Assembly: GCA_910587285.1 (NCBI GenBank)
Contig: CAJULM010000012.1
Coordinates: 1 to 64,000 of the forward strand
From: an uncultured Oscillospiraceae bacterium
Lineage (GTDB): Bacteria > Bacillota > Clostridia > Oscillospirales > Oscillospiraceae
DNA: 64,000 nucleotides
Direction: 5' to 3'
The position numbers and the translations under genes were made by a program. Numbering within the stretch: the first letter of the stretch is position 1; each line of letters begins with the position of its first letter. The notes under the pieces are model-generated. The model saw nothing but the letters and a program-made list of their open reading frames with translations, was not told where the DNA came from and did not search any database. Shown piece by piece: positions 24,507-32,098 of this stretch.

Positions 24507-24534
24507 GTCTGTGGTGAAAATCACTACAGACAGG
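24504..24534. promoter_or_regulatory. Operator-like inverted repeat over -10 and ribosome binding site
   Basis: CCTGTCTGTgGTGA-aaa-TCACtACAGACAGG: 13 of 14 positions pair. It starts in the -10 hexamer and ends in the AGGAGG of the downstream gene. Either an XRE operator or an mRNA hairpin that hides the ribosome binding site. Confidence 0.75.
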
Positions 24535-24545
24535 AGGAACTGAAT

Positions 24546-24827
24546 ATGTCTGAAATCATGAATAACATCTATTATATGATGGTGGAGCAAGTTGGTCAAC
24601 GATGTGCGCGGGAGACGGAGATGAAAATTTTGATGAGGCGGAAGTGTGCGCTGATGGATGAGATCGCCCTTCGGATTGGAGACGGCGGGGAGGAGTTGTT
24701 GGAGGCAATGACCAATTTAGATGCGGATTTGGAGAATATACAAGGTAAGGCCATGTTCCGGGCGGCGGTGCGCCTGGGGGCGGAGCTGGCGGGGAGCACG
24801 CCCCAGCCGAACGGCGCACCCACTTAG
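24546..24827 (+). CDS. Small DUF6809-like protein
   Basis: A 93-residue, mostly helical, soluble protein: NNIYYMMVEQVGQRCARETE, a middle segment (ALMDEIALRIGDGGEELLEAMTN) and a C-terminal FRAAVRLGAELAG. The pattern of a short helical hairpin ending in F-x-x-A/G-x-R-L-G-A resembles small Clostridial proteins (DUF6809 family) often found near XRE regulators on mobile elements; this match is from memory and tentative. AGGAGG is 6 bases before the ATG. Function unknown. Confidence 0.7.
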   Translation: MSEIMNNIYYMMVEQVGQRCARETEMKILMRRKCALMDEIALRIGDGGEELLEAMTNLDADLENIQGKAMFRAAVRLGAELAGSTPQPNGAPT

Positions 24828-24866
24828 GCGCAGAGACGATAGGTGCTCATCTTACTATGTTTGCAT

Positions 24867-25095
24867 ACCAGCGGCAGCGCCAATCGGCGCATCTGCATCG
24901 AAAGCCGCTGGCGCCGGGAGGGGCCGCGGCCAACCTGCGTATAGGGCTCTCCCGTAAACGGGGGATTCTTAAGGGGACGGCGGCCTGTGAGCAAGGGCGC
25001 GCCCTCAGCGCCCGAAGCCGAACCGGCCGCTGCCCCCTTAAGCGTGTCTTTGGTTACTTTCTGCACGAGCAGAAAGTAACACTCTCTCCGTCCCT
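24867..25095 (-). repeat. Long inverted repeat R4, right arm
   Basis: Reverse complement of the left arm: ACCAGCGGCAGCGCCAATCG, then CGTATAGGGCTCTCCCGTAA, GGGGGATTCTTAAGGGG, a variable GC-rich part, CCCCCTTAAGCGTGTCTTTG and the terminal hairpin GTTACTTTCTGC-acga-GCAGAAAGTAAC at 25053-25080. No transposase is encoded between the arms. Confidence 0.85.
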
Positions 25096-25111
25096 GACAG
25101 GGGCGGGAGCG

Positions 25112-25699
25112 CTAATTAAAGCGATTCATCGCTTTCTGAGGGCCGTCCTTCAGGAAGCATTCCACCGCGTCGGCGGCGCGCTTCACCGCCTCGTCCATCA
25201 CCCTTTTGTCCTCGCCCTGGAGCTTGCCCAGCACCCAGTCCGCCATGTCGTAGTCCGGGTGGGGCTTGCCGCCCACCCCCACCTTCAGCCGGGGGAACTG
25301 GTCCGCGCCCAGGTGCTGGATGACGCTTTTCAGGCCATTGTGGCCCCCGGCGGAGCCACCCGTGCGGATGCGCAGCTTGCCCAGGGGCAGGTCCACGTCG
25401 TCGGAGATGACCAGCACGCGGCCGGGCGGGATTTTGTAAAACCGGGCGGCCTCGCCCACCGCCTCGCCGGACAGGTTCATATAGGTGGTGGGCTTCATCA
25501 CCAGCGCGCCCTGCCCGCCGATGACGGCGGTGTTGGTGAGGGCCTTGAACTTCAAGCGCTGGATGGGGAAGCTTCCCCGCTCGCCCAGCTCGTCCGCCAC
25601 CAGGAAGCCCACGTTATGGCGGGTGTTCTCATACTGCTCTCCCGGATTGCCCAGGCCCACGATGAGCCAGGACACGGGGAGCTTTTTTTGAAACAGCAT
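25112..25699 (-). CDS. pth: Peptidyl-tRNA hydrolase
   Basis: A 195-residue enzyme that recycles peptidyl-tRNA dropped from ribosomes. Family motifs: WLIVGLGNPGEQYENTRHNVGF (catalytic His in TRHNVG), KPTTYMNLSGEAV and VLVISDDVDLPLGKLRIRTGGSAGGHNGLKS. The start ATG at 25699 follows GGAGGTCGCT; the alternative at 25711 would cover that site. Usually next to prs, as here, with mfd close on the other side: a common Firmicutes order now split by the R4 cassette. Confidence 0.96.
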   Translation of the reverse strand: MLFQKKLPVSWLIVGLGNPGEQYENTRHNVGFLVADELGERGSFPIQRLKFKALTNTAVIGGQGALVMKPTTYMNLSGEAVGEAARFYKIPPGRVLVISDDVDLPLGKLRIRTGGSAGGHNGLKSVIQHLGADQFPRLKVGVGGKPHPDYDMADWVLGKLQGEDKRVMDEAVKRAADAVECFLKDGPQKAMNRFN

Positions 25700-25774
25700 A
25701 GCGACCTCCAAAACAGGTAAGAACCGCTCCAGGGCGGATGTCCTGGAGCGGGAGTTTCTCTTTATCTAAGGTAA

Positions 25775-25932
25775 GGGGATACAAAGCTTGCCACGACGCC
25801 GTCGCGCTGCGCCTGCTCGCGACGGGCGGCTTCGCTGCGATTCGGGCAAAACCCAGTCCCACTTTGTGGGCCTTGGGCTTTTGCCCTCACTCCGCTCCAT
25901 CCGCCCTGCTCGCGACGGCTCCGCAGCCGTGG
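25775..25932 (-). repeat. Dispersed repeat R3, copy 12
   Basis: Between pth and prs: GCCACGACGCCGTCGCGCTGC, TTCGGGCAAAACCCAGTCCC, an inner GGGACT/AGTCCC-like palindrome with GGGCTTTTGCCCTCACTCCG, ending CGACGGCTCCGCAGCCGT. It touches the prs stop codon. Confidence 0.6.
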
Positions 25933-26898
25933 TCAGCACCAAAGCTTGGACACCGAGCGCTCCTCATAAATGCGCTCAATGGCCTCGGCAAACAGGTGGG
26001 CCACGGAGAGGTACTTCACCTTGGGGCACAGCTCGGAGATGTTCTCCTTGGGCTGGATGGTGTTCAGGAACACCACCTCGTCCAGCACCGAGTCGTTGAT
26101 GCGCTGGATGGCGGGGCCGGACAGCACGCCATGGCTGGCGCAGGCGGTGACGGACTTGGCGTGGCCGATGTCCACCAGGGCCTGGGCCGCGTGGCACAGG
26201 GAACCGCCGGTGTCCACCATGTCGTCCAGCAGGATGACGTTCTTGCCGGTGACGTCGCCGATGATGTTCATCACCTCGGAGGAGTTGGCCTTCTGCCGGC
26301 GCTTGTCCACGATGGCCATGGGCATATCCAGCTTCTGGGCGAAGGAGCGGGCGCGGGCCACGCTGCCCACATCGGGGGAGACCACCATGGTCTCGTCATG
26401 GACGGGGGCGAAACGGCGGAAGAAGTGGTCCACAAACACGGGGGAGCCCATCAGATTGTCCACAGGGATGTCGAAGAAGCCCTGGATCTGATTGGCGTGC
26501 AGGTCCATGGTGAGCACCCGGTCCGCCCCGGCGCGGGTGATCAGGTTGGCCACCAGCTTGGCGGAGATGGGGTCGCGGGGCTTGGTCTTGCGGTCCTGCC
26601 GGGCATAGCCGAAGTAGGGGATGACGGCGGTGATGCGCCCGGCGCTGGCCCGCTTGAGCGCGTCGATCATGATGAGCAGCTCCATCAGGTTGTCGTTCAC
26701 CGGGGAGCTGGTGGACTGGACCACGAACACATCGGAGCCGCGGACGGTTTCAAAGATGGAGACAAAATTTTCGCCGTCGGAGAAAGCGCCGGTTTCGGCG
26801 TTGCCCAGGGGAATGCTCAGCTCCTTGCAGATGTCCAGGGCCAGGGCCCGGTTGGAGCTGCCGGAAAAGATTTTCAGGTCCTTGCCGTGTGAGATCAT
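25933..26898 (-). CDS. prs: Ribose-phosphate pyrophosphokinase
   Basis: A 321-residue class I PRPP synthetase making PRPP from ribose 5-phosphate and ATP, feeding purine, pyrimidine, His and Trp synthesis and the Xpt reaction here. Motifs: FSDGENFVSI, PYFGYARQDRKTKPRDPISAKLVAN (flexible loop), VLTMDLHANQIQGFF and the PRPP motif VILLDDMVDTGGSLCHAA. The ATG at 26898 has GAGAGGAAG upstream. No gene is seen in the 215 bases up to the next gene. Confidence 0.96.
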   Translation of the reverse strand: MISHGKDLKIFSGSSNRALALDICKELSIPLGNAETGAFSDGENFVSIFETVRGSDVFVVQSTSSPVNDNLMELLIMIDALKRASAGRITAVIPYFGYARQDRKTKPRDPISAKLVANLITRAGADRVLTMDLHANQIQGFFDIPVDNLMGSPVFVDHFFRRFAPVHDETMVVSPDVGSVARARSFAQKLDMPMAIVDKRRQKANSSEVMNIIGDVTGKNVILLDDMVDTGGSLCHAAQALVDIGHAKSVTACASHGVLSGPAIQRINDSVLDEVVFLNTIQPKENISELCPKVKYLSVAHLFAEAIERIYEERSVSKLWC

Positions 26899-27113
26899 GC
26901 TCGCAACTTCCTCTCTTAAAATATGGTGATTCCTGGGGGATTTATAAAGAAATGAAGCCGTGGAACCCAAGATTGAAATTACTACCCACATTATATCAGA
27001 GAATCTGAGATTTTGAAAGACTTTTTCATAGCTTTGGGGTAATTGTCCTATTTCACCAAAAAAAACGGACGAAAAGAGGAGAAAAGCGGTGAAAACGGCG
27101 GAACTGCGCCGGC

Positions 27114-27611
27114 TCAACACCAAGAGGGCAGGGGAAGCCAGCGCTGAATGCGCCGGGTCTGGTAGAGATGGACCACCTCAAGGGTGGCGCACACCTTGTC
27201 GGCGATGTTCACCGCCAGCGCCTCCCGGCAGCGGGGCAGGTGGACGGCCAGGGGGAACATATGGGACACGATGGCGTTTTTCTCCCGCTCGGACAGGTCG
27301 GGGCACAGGGCGGTGGCGTTGCGCAGGGCAAACTCCGGGTGGTCCAGGCACTGGTTGCCGGGATGGGCGGAGCGGTCGGCAGGGTCGTAGAGGTACAGGT
27401 CGTGAAGCAGCCCCGCCCGGGCGGCGGCCCGGTAGTCCCAGCCGAAGTAGCGGGCCAGCCGGAAGGCCACATAGGACACGAACAGGGAGTGCTGGAAGCA
27501 GGTGATGGAAAAATGGTGCCGCCAGCGCTTCATGGCGGAGACCTCGCTGCTGTCCAGCAGGGAGCCCACGCAGTCCAGGAAGGCGGCGGCGTTTAAATCG
27601 TGGTTGGACAT
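27114..27611 (-). CDS. HD-domain phosphohydrolase-like protein
   Basis: A 165-residue protein with an HD signature: QHSLFVSYVAFRLARYF (His), AARAGLLHDLYLYD (HD) and a later IADKVCATLEV (Asp). Proteins with this layout are metal-dependent phosphohydrolases, often of nucleotides; the substrate cannot be told. Divergent from the GntR operon. A second small HD protein is encoded at 31066. Confidence 0.85.
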   Translation of the reverse strand: MSNHDLNAAAFLDCVGSLLDSSEVSAMKRWRHHFSITCFQHSLFVSYVAFRLARYFGWDYRAAARAGLLHDLYLYDPADRSAHPGNQCLDHPEFALRNATALCPDLSEREKNAIVSHMFPLAVHLPRCREALAVNIADKVCATLEVVHLYQTRRIQRWLPLPSWC

Positions 27612-27780
27612 AGGAAAAGACCCCTTTCTGTAATCAAGTGATGAAACGAGTCGATTGTAAATTGCTTGACACTTTTAGCCCCCTGTCAAGGGGACGCACC
27701 AACATTATAGCAGGTGGAAGGCCACTTGTCAGCCACCTTTCGCAAATTTTAAACTGGAAAATTGAGAAAGATTTTTGTGC

Positions 27781-27823
27781 TTGACAGGCAGTGGGCTCAT
27801 ATGTTAGGATAACTATACTAACA
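27781..27823 (+). promoter_or_regulatory. Promoter and candidate operator of the GntR-ABC operon
   Basis: TTGACA at 27781 and TAGGAT at 27805 (18-base spacer). A dyad TGTTAG-gataactata-CTAACA spans 27802-27823 over the -10 region, the position expected for autoregulation by the YtrA-like GntR protein. Confidence 0.6.
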
Positions 27824-27861
27824 CAAATGGTACAGTTGATACACTGGAAAGGAGGCGGGCT

Positions 27862-28233
27862 ATGCTCAGCCTGAATTACCGGGACGGCCGCCCCATCTAC
27901 GAACAGGTGCGGGACGGCCTGCGCCGTCTCATCATCACGGGGGCCATTCCGCCGGGGGATAAGCTGCCCTCCGTGCGCGCCATGGCGGAGCAGCTGGCCA
28001 TCAATCCCAACACCATCCAACGGGCGTATGAGGCGCTGGAGCAGGACGGCTACGCCTACTCGGTGCCGGGCAAGGGGAGCTTCGCCGCCCTGCCCCAGGA
28101 TGTGACGGAAAAGCGCAGGGGGGAGCTGCTGTCCAAGCTGGACGCCATCGTCCAGGAGCTGGTCTACCTGGGGATGAGCCGCCAGGATGTGGCCCGGCGG
28201 TGCACGGAGGAAGGGAAGGAGGAGACGAAATGA
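27862..28233 (+). CDS. GntR-family regulator, YtrA subfamily
   Basis: A 123-residue repressor: N-terminal winged helix (RPIYEQVRDGLRRLIITGAI, then PPGDKLPSVRAMAEQLAINPNTIQRAYEAL) and a short helical C-terminus of about 45 residues, the minimal size that defines the YtrA group. These normally repress an adjacent ABC transporter operon and respond to envelope-acting compounds. GGAGGCGGGCT precedes the ATG, and the stop overlaps the next start (ATGA). Confidence 0.92.
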   Translation: MLSLNYRDGRPIYEQVRDGLRRLIITGAIPPGDKLPSVRAMAEQLAINPNTIQRAYEALEQDGYAYSVPGKGSFAALPQDVTEKRRGELLSKLDAIVQELVYLGMSRQDVARRCTEEGKEETK

Positions 28234-29132
28234 TTGAGGTCAAAAACGTGGTCAAGAGCTTCGACGGCTTTCACGCTCTGGACGATCTGACCATGACGGT
28301 GCCCCGCGGGGCCATTTACGGGCTGGTGGGGCCCAACGGGGCGGGCAAGTCCACCATTCTGCGCCACCTGTGCGGGGCGTACCGCCAGGACAGCGGCGAG
28401 ATTCTGCTGGAGGGCGCGCCCATCTATGAAAACCCCGGGGTGAAAAAGCGCATGGCGGTGATTCCCGATGAGCTGTACTATTTCGGGTCCGCCTCCACCC
28501 GGGACATGATGAAGTTCTACAAGGGGCTCTATCCCGCCTTCGACATGGACCGCTATGCCAAGCTGAAGGAGGCCTTCCCCGCCGTGGACGAAAAGCGGCC
28601 CATCCGACGGCTGTCCAAGGGGATGCAGAAGCAGTCGGCGTTCTGGCTGGCCCTGAGCTGCAAGCCGGACTACCTGTTGCTGGACGAGCCGGTGGACGGC
28701 CTGGACCCGGTGATGCGCCGGCAGGTTTGGTCCCTGCTCATGGGGGACGTGGCCGAGCGGGGGACCACGGTGCTGGTGTCCTCCCACAACCTGAGGGAGC
28801 TGGAGGACGTGTGCGACCACGTGGGGCTTTTAAGTCACGGGAGGGTGGCGCTGGAGCGGTCCCTGTCCGACCTCCAGGGGGGCACGGTGAAGCTGCAAAT
28901 CGCTTTCCAGACGGAGCAGCCCCCCGAGCTGCCCGCGGGGCTGCCTGTGGTCCACACCGACCGGGTGGGCCGGGTGTACACCTATATCGTCCGGGGGACG
29001 GCGGAGGAGGTGGAGGAGGGGTTCAAGCCCCTGGCCCCGCTGTTTATGGAGGCCCTGCCCCTGACGCTGGAGGAGATCTTTATCTATGAAATGGGAGGTG
29101 AGGACTATGCGGTCCGGGACATCGTACTTTGA
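28230..29132 (+). CDS. ABC transporter ATP-binding protein
   Basis: A 300-residue ATPase: Walker A GPNGAGKST (about residue 35), Q-loop region MAVIPDELYYFG, signature LSKGMQKQSAF, Walker B YLLLDEPVDGLDPVMRR and the H-loop VSSHNLRELEDVCD. The LSKGMQ form and the C-terminal extension are typical of YtrB/BcrA-like exporters. Start at 28230 after GGAGGAGACGAA. It overlaps the GntR gene by 4 bases and the permease gene by 26 bases. Confidence 0.93.
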   Translation: MIEVKNVVKSFDGFHALDDLTMTVPRGAIYGLVGPNGAGKSTILRHLCGAYRQDSGEILLEGAPIYENPGVKKRMAVIPDELYYFGSASTRDMMKFYKGLYPAFDMDRYAKLKEAFPAVDEKRPIRRLSKGMQKQSAFWLALSCKPDYLLLDEPVDGLDPVMRRQVWSLLMGDVAERGTTVLVSSHNLRELEDVCDHVGLLSHGRVALERSLSDLQGGTVKLQIAFQTEQPPELPAGLPVVHTDRVGRVYTYIVRGTAEEVEEGFKPLAPLFMEALPLTLEEIFIYEMGGEDYAVRDIVL

Positions 29133-30948
29133 CAGGACGGTTTTCAAAAAGACGGTGCTGCGCTTCTGGCCGCTGTGGGCGGCGTATCTGGTGGTCTGGC
29201 TGCTGGCCCTGCCCCTGAGCGGGGTGATGTACCTGCGCCTGCAGGGCCAGAACGGAGGCTCCTACATGGAGAACTTCGCCTTTTCGCACGTGCCGGGGAG
29301 TGTGCCGGGGGTGCTGGTGCTGGCGGCAGGCTTCGGGGCGATGTGCGCCATGGCGGCGTTCAGCCACCTCTACAACGCCCGGTCGGCCAATTTCTTCGGC
29401 TCCCTGCCTGTACGCCGGGAGGGGCTGTTTCTCACCCACTACCTGGCGGGGCTGAGCTTCACCATCGTGCCCAACATCATCATCGCCCTGCTCACCCTGC
29501 TGGTGGAGCTGGCCGGCGGCGTAGTGTCCTGGCAGGGGCTGGGGTTCTGGCTGGGGGTGAGCTGCGGGGAATGCCTGCTGTTCTACACCATGGCGGTGTT
29601 CTGCGCCATGTTCACCGGGCACATTCTGGCCCTGCCCGCCTTCTACGCAGTGCTCAACGTGCTGGTCTACGGGGTGCAGGTCCTGATCCAGACGACCATG
29701 CAGGCCTTCTACTACGGCTATAACGGCAGGCAGATGGGCTGGACGGGGGAGCTGGTGCGGTGGTTCACCCCGGCGCTGAACCTGGGCAATAATGTGTACA
29801 GCTACTACTCCTATCCCGCCGTCCGGCTGGGGGAGCCGGAGCCCGCCCAGCGGGTGCTGGAGACCCATGGGCTGTGGACTGTGGGGATTTACGCCATCGC
29901 GGCCCTAGTGCTGGCGGCGTGCGCCTTCCTTCTCTACCGCGCCCGGCACATGGAGAGCGCGGGGGACGTGGTTTCGGTGAAGGTCATGCGCCCGGTGTTC
30001 AAATACGGCGTGGCGGCCTGCGTGGGGCCGGTGTTCGGCTATGCCTCCTCCCTGTTCCTGGGCCGGGGCGAGGCGACGCTGATGGTCTCCATTCTGGTGT
30101 GGGGGCTGATTGGCTACTTCGCCGCCCAGATGCTGCTGGACAAATCCTTCCGGGTGTTCCACAAGTGGAAGGGGGCTACAGCGGTGGCGGGGGCGTTCGT
30201 CCTCCTGTTCCTGGTGGTGGGCTTCGACCTCACCGGGTTTGAGACCCGGGTGCCCGACCCGGACCAGGTGGCGCAGGTGCGGCTGGCGGAGATGCAGACG
30301 GACAGCCTGGGCGACGACGGAGATCAAATCTATCAGGACATCACCGACCCCGAGGTGATCGAGCTGCTCACCCTGGTGCATCAAGGGGTGGTGGACCAGG
30401 GGGACCGCACCCCGGCCGGAAGCGGCTGGCGCGGCGTCCATCTGGTTTTGACTTATACCCTGGAAGACGGCTCCACCCTGTCCCGGCGGTATTACGACGG
30501 GTGGCTCAACGTGAACGAGATCGAGCGGGAGGGGACGGCGGCCTGGGCCATGGAGCGGCTGCTGCAAAACCGGGAGCTCTACTGGCAGGCCTACGGCTTC
30601 GCGGCGTTGGAGGAAAACCTGGCCAAGCCGGACTGGCGGCTGAGCGAGGTGGAGTACGAAAATTATGAGTACGAAAATTATAAGTACGAAAGGGCGGATT
30701 ATGTGGAGAACCCCTCCCGGTTCTACTACGGGAAGGACGCCCAGGCCCTGCTGGCGGCGGTGAAGGAGGACTTTTTCGCCGGGCGCATCGGCGTGCGCAC
30801 CCTGACCCACGACAACACCGGGCCGATGTACAACCACACCCTGCGTTTCGAGGCGGAGAACAGCGAGGGGTACCTCAACCACGTGCGCATCCAGGTGCAG
30901 GACAGCGCCAGCAGCACCCTGGCCGTGCTGGAAAGGCTGGAGGGATAA
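29107..30948 (+). CDS. ABC transporter permease-like membrane protein
   Basis: A 613-residue protein. Residues about 1-385 hold eight or more hydrophobic segments (LWAAYLVVWLLALPLSGVM; VLVLAAGFGAMCAMAAF; VLLFLVVGFDLTGF), then about 220 residues of soluble domain (LTYTLEDGSTLSRRYYDGWL). It is the membrane partner of the preceding ATPase (YtrC/D-like). Within the soluble part a short imperfect repeat EYENY-EYENY-KYERA reflects a 15-base DNA repeat at about 30652-30690. Start at 29107 after GGGAGGTGAGGACT. Cargo unknown. Confidence 0.85.
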   Translation: MRSGTSYFDRTVFKKTVLRFWPLWAAYLVVWLLALPLSGVMYLRLQGQNGGSYMENFAFSHVPGSVPGVLVLAAGFGAMCAMAAFSHLYNARSANFFGSLPVRREGLFLTHYLAGLSFTIVPNIIIALLTLLVELAGGVVSWQGLGFWLGVSCGECLLFYTMAVFCAMFTGHILALPAFYAVLNVLVYGVQVLIQTTMQAFYYGYNGRQMGWTGELVRWFTPALNLGNNVYSYYSYPAVRLGEPEPAQRVLETHGLWTVGIYAIAALVLAACAFLLYRARHMESAGDVVSVKVMRPVFKYGVAACVGPVFGYASSLFLGRGEATLMVSILVWGLIGYFAAQMLLDKSFRVFHKWKGATAVAGAFVLLFLVVGFDLTGFETRVPDPDQVAQVRLAEMQTDSLGDDGDQIYQDITDPEVIELLTLVHQGVVDQGDRTPAGSGWRGVHLVLTYTLEDGSTLSRRYYDGWLNVNEIEREGTAAWAMERLLQNRELYWQAYGFAALEENLAKPDWRLSEVEYENYEYENYKYERADYVENPSRFYYGKDAQALLAAVKEDFFAGRIGVRTLTHDNTGPMYNHTLRFEAENSEGYLNHVRIQVQDSASSTLAVLERLEG

Positions 30949-30980
30949 CAGGCGGGAAGCGCCTGGGAAAATCTTAACGG

Positions 30981-31017
30981 ACAGCCGCCCTGCAGGGCTT
31001 TGCAGGGCGGCTGTTTT
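30981..31017 (+). terminator. Terminator of the ABC operon
   Basis: ACAGCCGCCCTGC-agggcttt-GCAGGGCGGCTGT followed by TTTT, about 35 bases after the permease stop. A TATAAT at 31022-31027 right after it may be the -10 of the next gene. Confidence 0.85.
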
Positions 31018-31065
31018 CTGCTATAATGGGGGCATATCAATCCGATTGAAGGAGGGCGTATTATT

Positions 31066-31647
31066 ATGCCGGGCAAAGAGGAATTTATCGAAATCTATCA
31101 AGAGCACATCCACCGAGAGGGGGCCGCCGAGCTGCTGGACTACCTGGAAAATAAGAGCGACTTTTTCACCGCCCCCGCCTCCGCCCGGTTTCACGGGTCC
31201 TACGCGGGGGGGCTGTGCGACCACAGCGTGAACGTCTTCCGCTGCTTGGAGGCCTATTTGGAGCGGCCCCGGGTGAAGGAGGTCTACGGGCTGGACTACC
31301 CCATGGAGTCGGCAGCCGTGGCCGCGCTGCTCCATGACGTGTGCAAGATTGGCTGCTACAAGGCGGGCACCCGGAACGTGAAGGACGACGCCACGGGCAA
31401 GTGGGAGAAGGTGCCCACCTTTTTCTATGAGGATAAGCTGCCCTACGGCCACGGGGAGAAAAGCGTGTACATCATCTCGGGGTTCATGCGCCTGACCCGG
31501 GAGGAGGCCATGGCCATCCGCTGGCACATGGGCTTCTCCGGCGTGGAGGACAGCCGGGTGGTGGGCCAGGCCCTTCAGCAGTACCCCCTGGCCTTCGCCC
31601 TGGCCACGGCGGATATGGAGGCGTCGTATTTTCTGGAGGGGAAGTGA
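31066..31647 (+). CDS. HD-domain hydrolase-like protein
   Basis: A 193-residue protein with HD-superfamily residues: CDHSVNVFRCLEAYL (His), AAVAALLHDVCKIG (HD) and FALATADMEASY (Asp). LHDVCKIG is typical of metal-dependent phosphohydrolases; an active-site-like HGEKSVYIISGF lies between. GGAGGGCGTATTATT precedes the ATG. Its last 36 bases and its terminator are duplicated downstream. Confidence 0.85.
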   Translation: MPGKEEFIEIYQEHIHREGAAELLDYLENKSDFFTAPASARFHGSYAGGLCDHSVNVFRCLEAYLERPRVKEVYGLDYPMESAAVAALLHDVCKIGCYKAGTRNVKDDATGKWEKVPTFFYEDKLPYGHGEKSVYIISGFMRLTREEAMAIRWHMGFSGVEDSRVVGQALQQYPLAFALATADMEASYFLEGK

Positions 31648-31777
31648 ACAAAGCCCCCTCCCCGCAACGCGGGGAGGGGGCTTTGTTGTTATCCCCATCG
31701 GATATGGAGGTATCGTATTTTCTGGAGGGGAAGTAAAAAAAGCCCTCTCCCCGCAACGCGGGGAGGGGGCTTTTGTG
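31611..31777. repeat. 89-bp tandem duplication of a gene end plus terminator
   Basis: Unit 1 starts at 31611 in the HD gene (GGATATGGAGGCGTCGTATT) and runs through its stop and terminator (AAAGCCCCCTCCCCGC-aac-GCGGGGAGGGGGCTTT). Unit 2 starts at 31700 (GGATATGGAGGTATCGTATT), repeats TTTTCTGGAGGGGAAGTAA and a second near-identical terminator. Differences are a few substitutions. Unit 2 ends exactly where the DMT transporter fragment ends. Confidence 0.88.
31652..31687. terminator. Terminator after the HD gene
   Basis: AAAGCCCCCTCCCCGC-aac-GCGGGGAGGGGGCTTT with flanking T and A runs, first of the duplicated pair; the second is at about 31738-31774 and can serve the convergent CoA-transferase operon. 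Confidence 0.88.
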
Positions 31778-32092
31778 TTATCCGGAGCGTTTGGCCGGGA
31801 TGAGCACGGACGAGACGATGAGTCCGGCGCCCAGAAGCTGCCCCAGGGCGATGCCCAAAAGGCCCGAGCCCCACACCGCCGCCATGTCCCGGAGGGGGAG
31901 CCACAGCCGTTCCTTCCGCAGCAGGGCCAGCAGGGCGATGGCGGGGACGGCCAGGACGTACTGATAGGCCACCAGCTCCGCCGGGCTCATGTGGGCCAGC
32001 AGCAGCTCCTTGCCGCCGTACACGGCGCTCCAGATCAGAACGGTGGCAAAGGCGGCGGTAGCGCCCAGGGTTTGTTCTTTGCGTGCGCCCAT
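31778..32092 (-). pseudogene. Truncated DMT (EamA-like) transporter
   Basis: Only 104 residues remain with about three transmembrane segments (GATAAFATVLIWSAVYGGKE; YQYVLAVPAIALLALL; AVWGSGLLGIALGQLLGAG). EamA transporters have ten helices and about 290 residues, and this matches their first three. The frame stops (IPAKRSG) at the edge of the duplicated terminator, so a rearrangement likely removed the rest. The start lies 6 bases after the stop of the preceding CoA-transferase, so it was the last gene of that operon. Confidence 0.75.
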
Positions 32093-32098
32093 ACCGCC

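Noticed and set aside
1..25932. R1/R3 repeats as a CRISPR array or integron attC array.
   Set aside because: Copies are far apart, inverted at random and unequal in length, with genes between; no spacer pattern, no cas or integrase gene and no attC core GTTRRRY sites.
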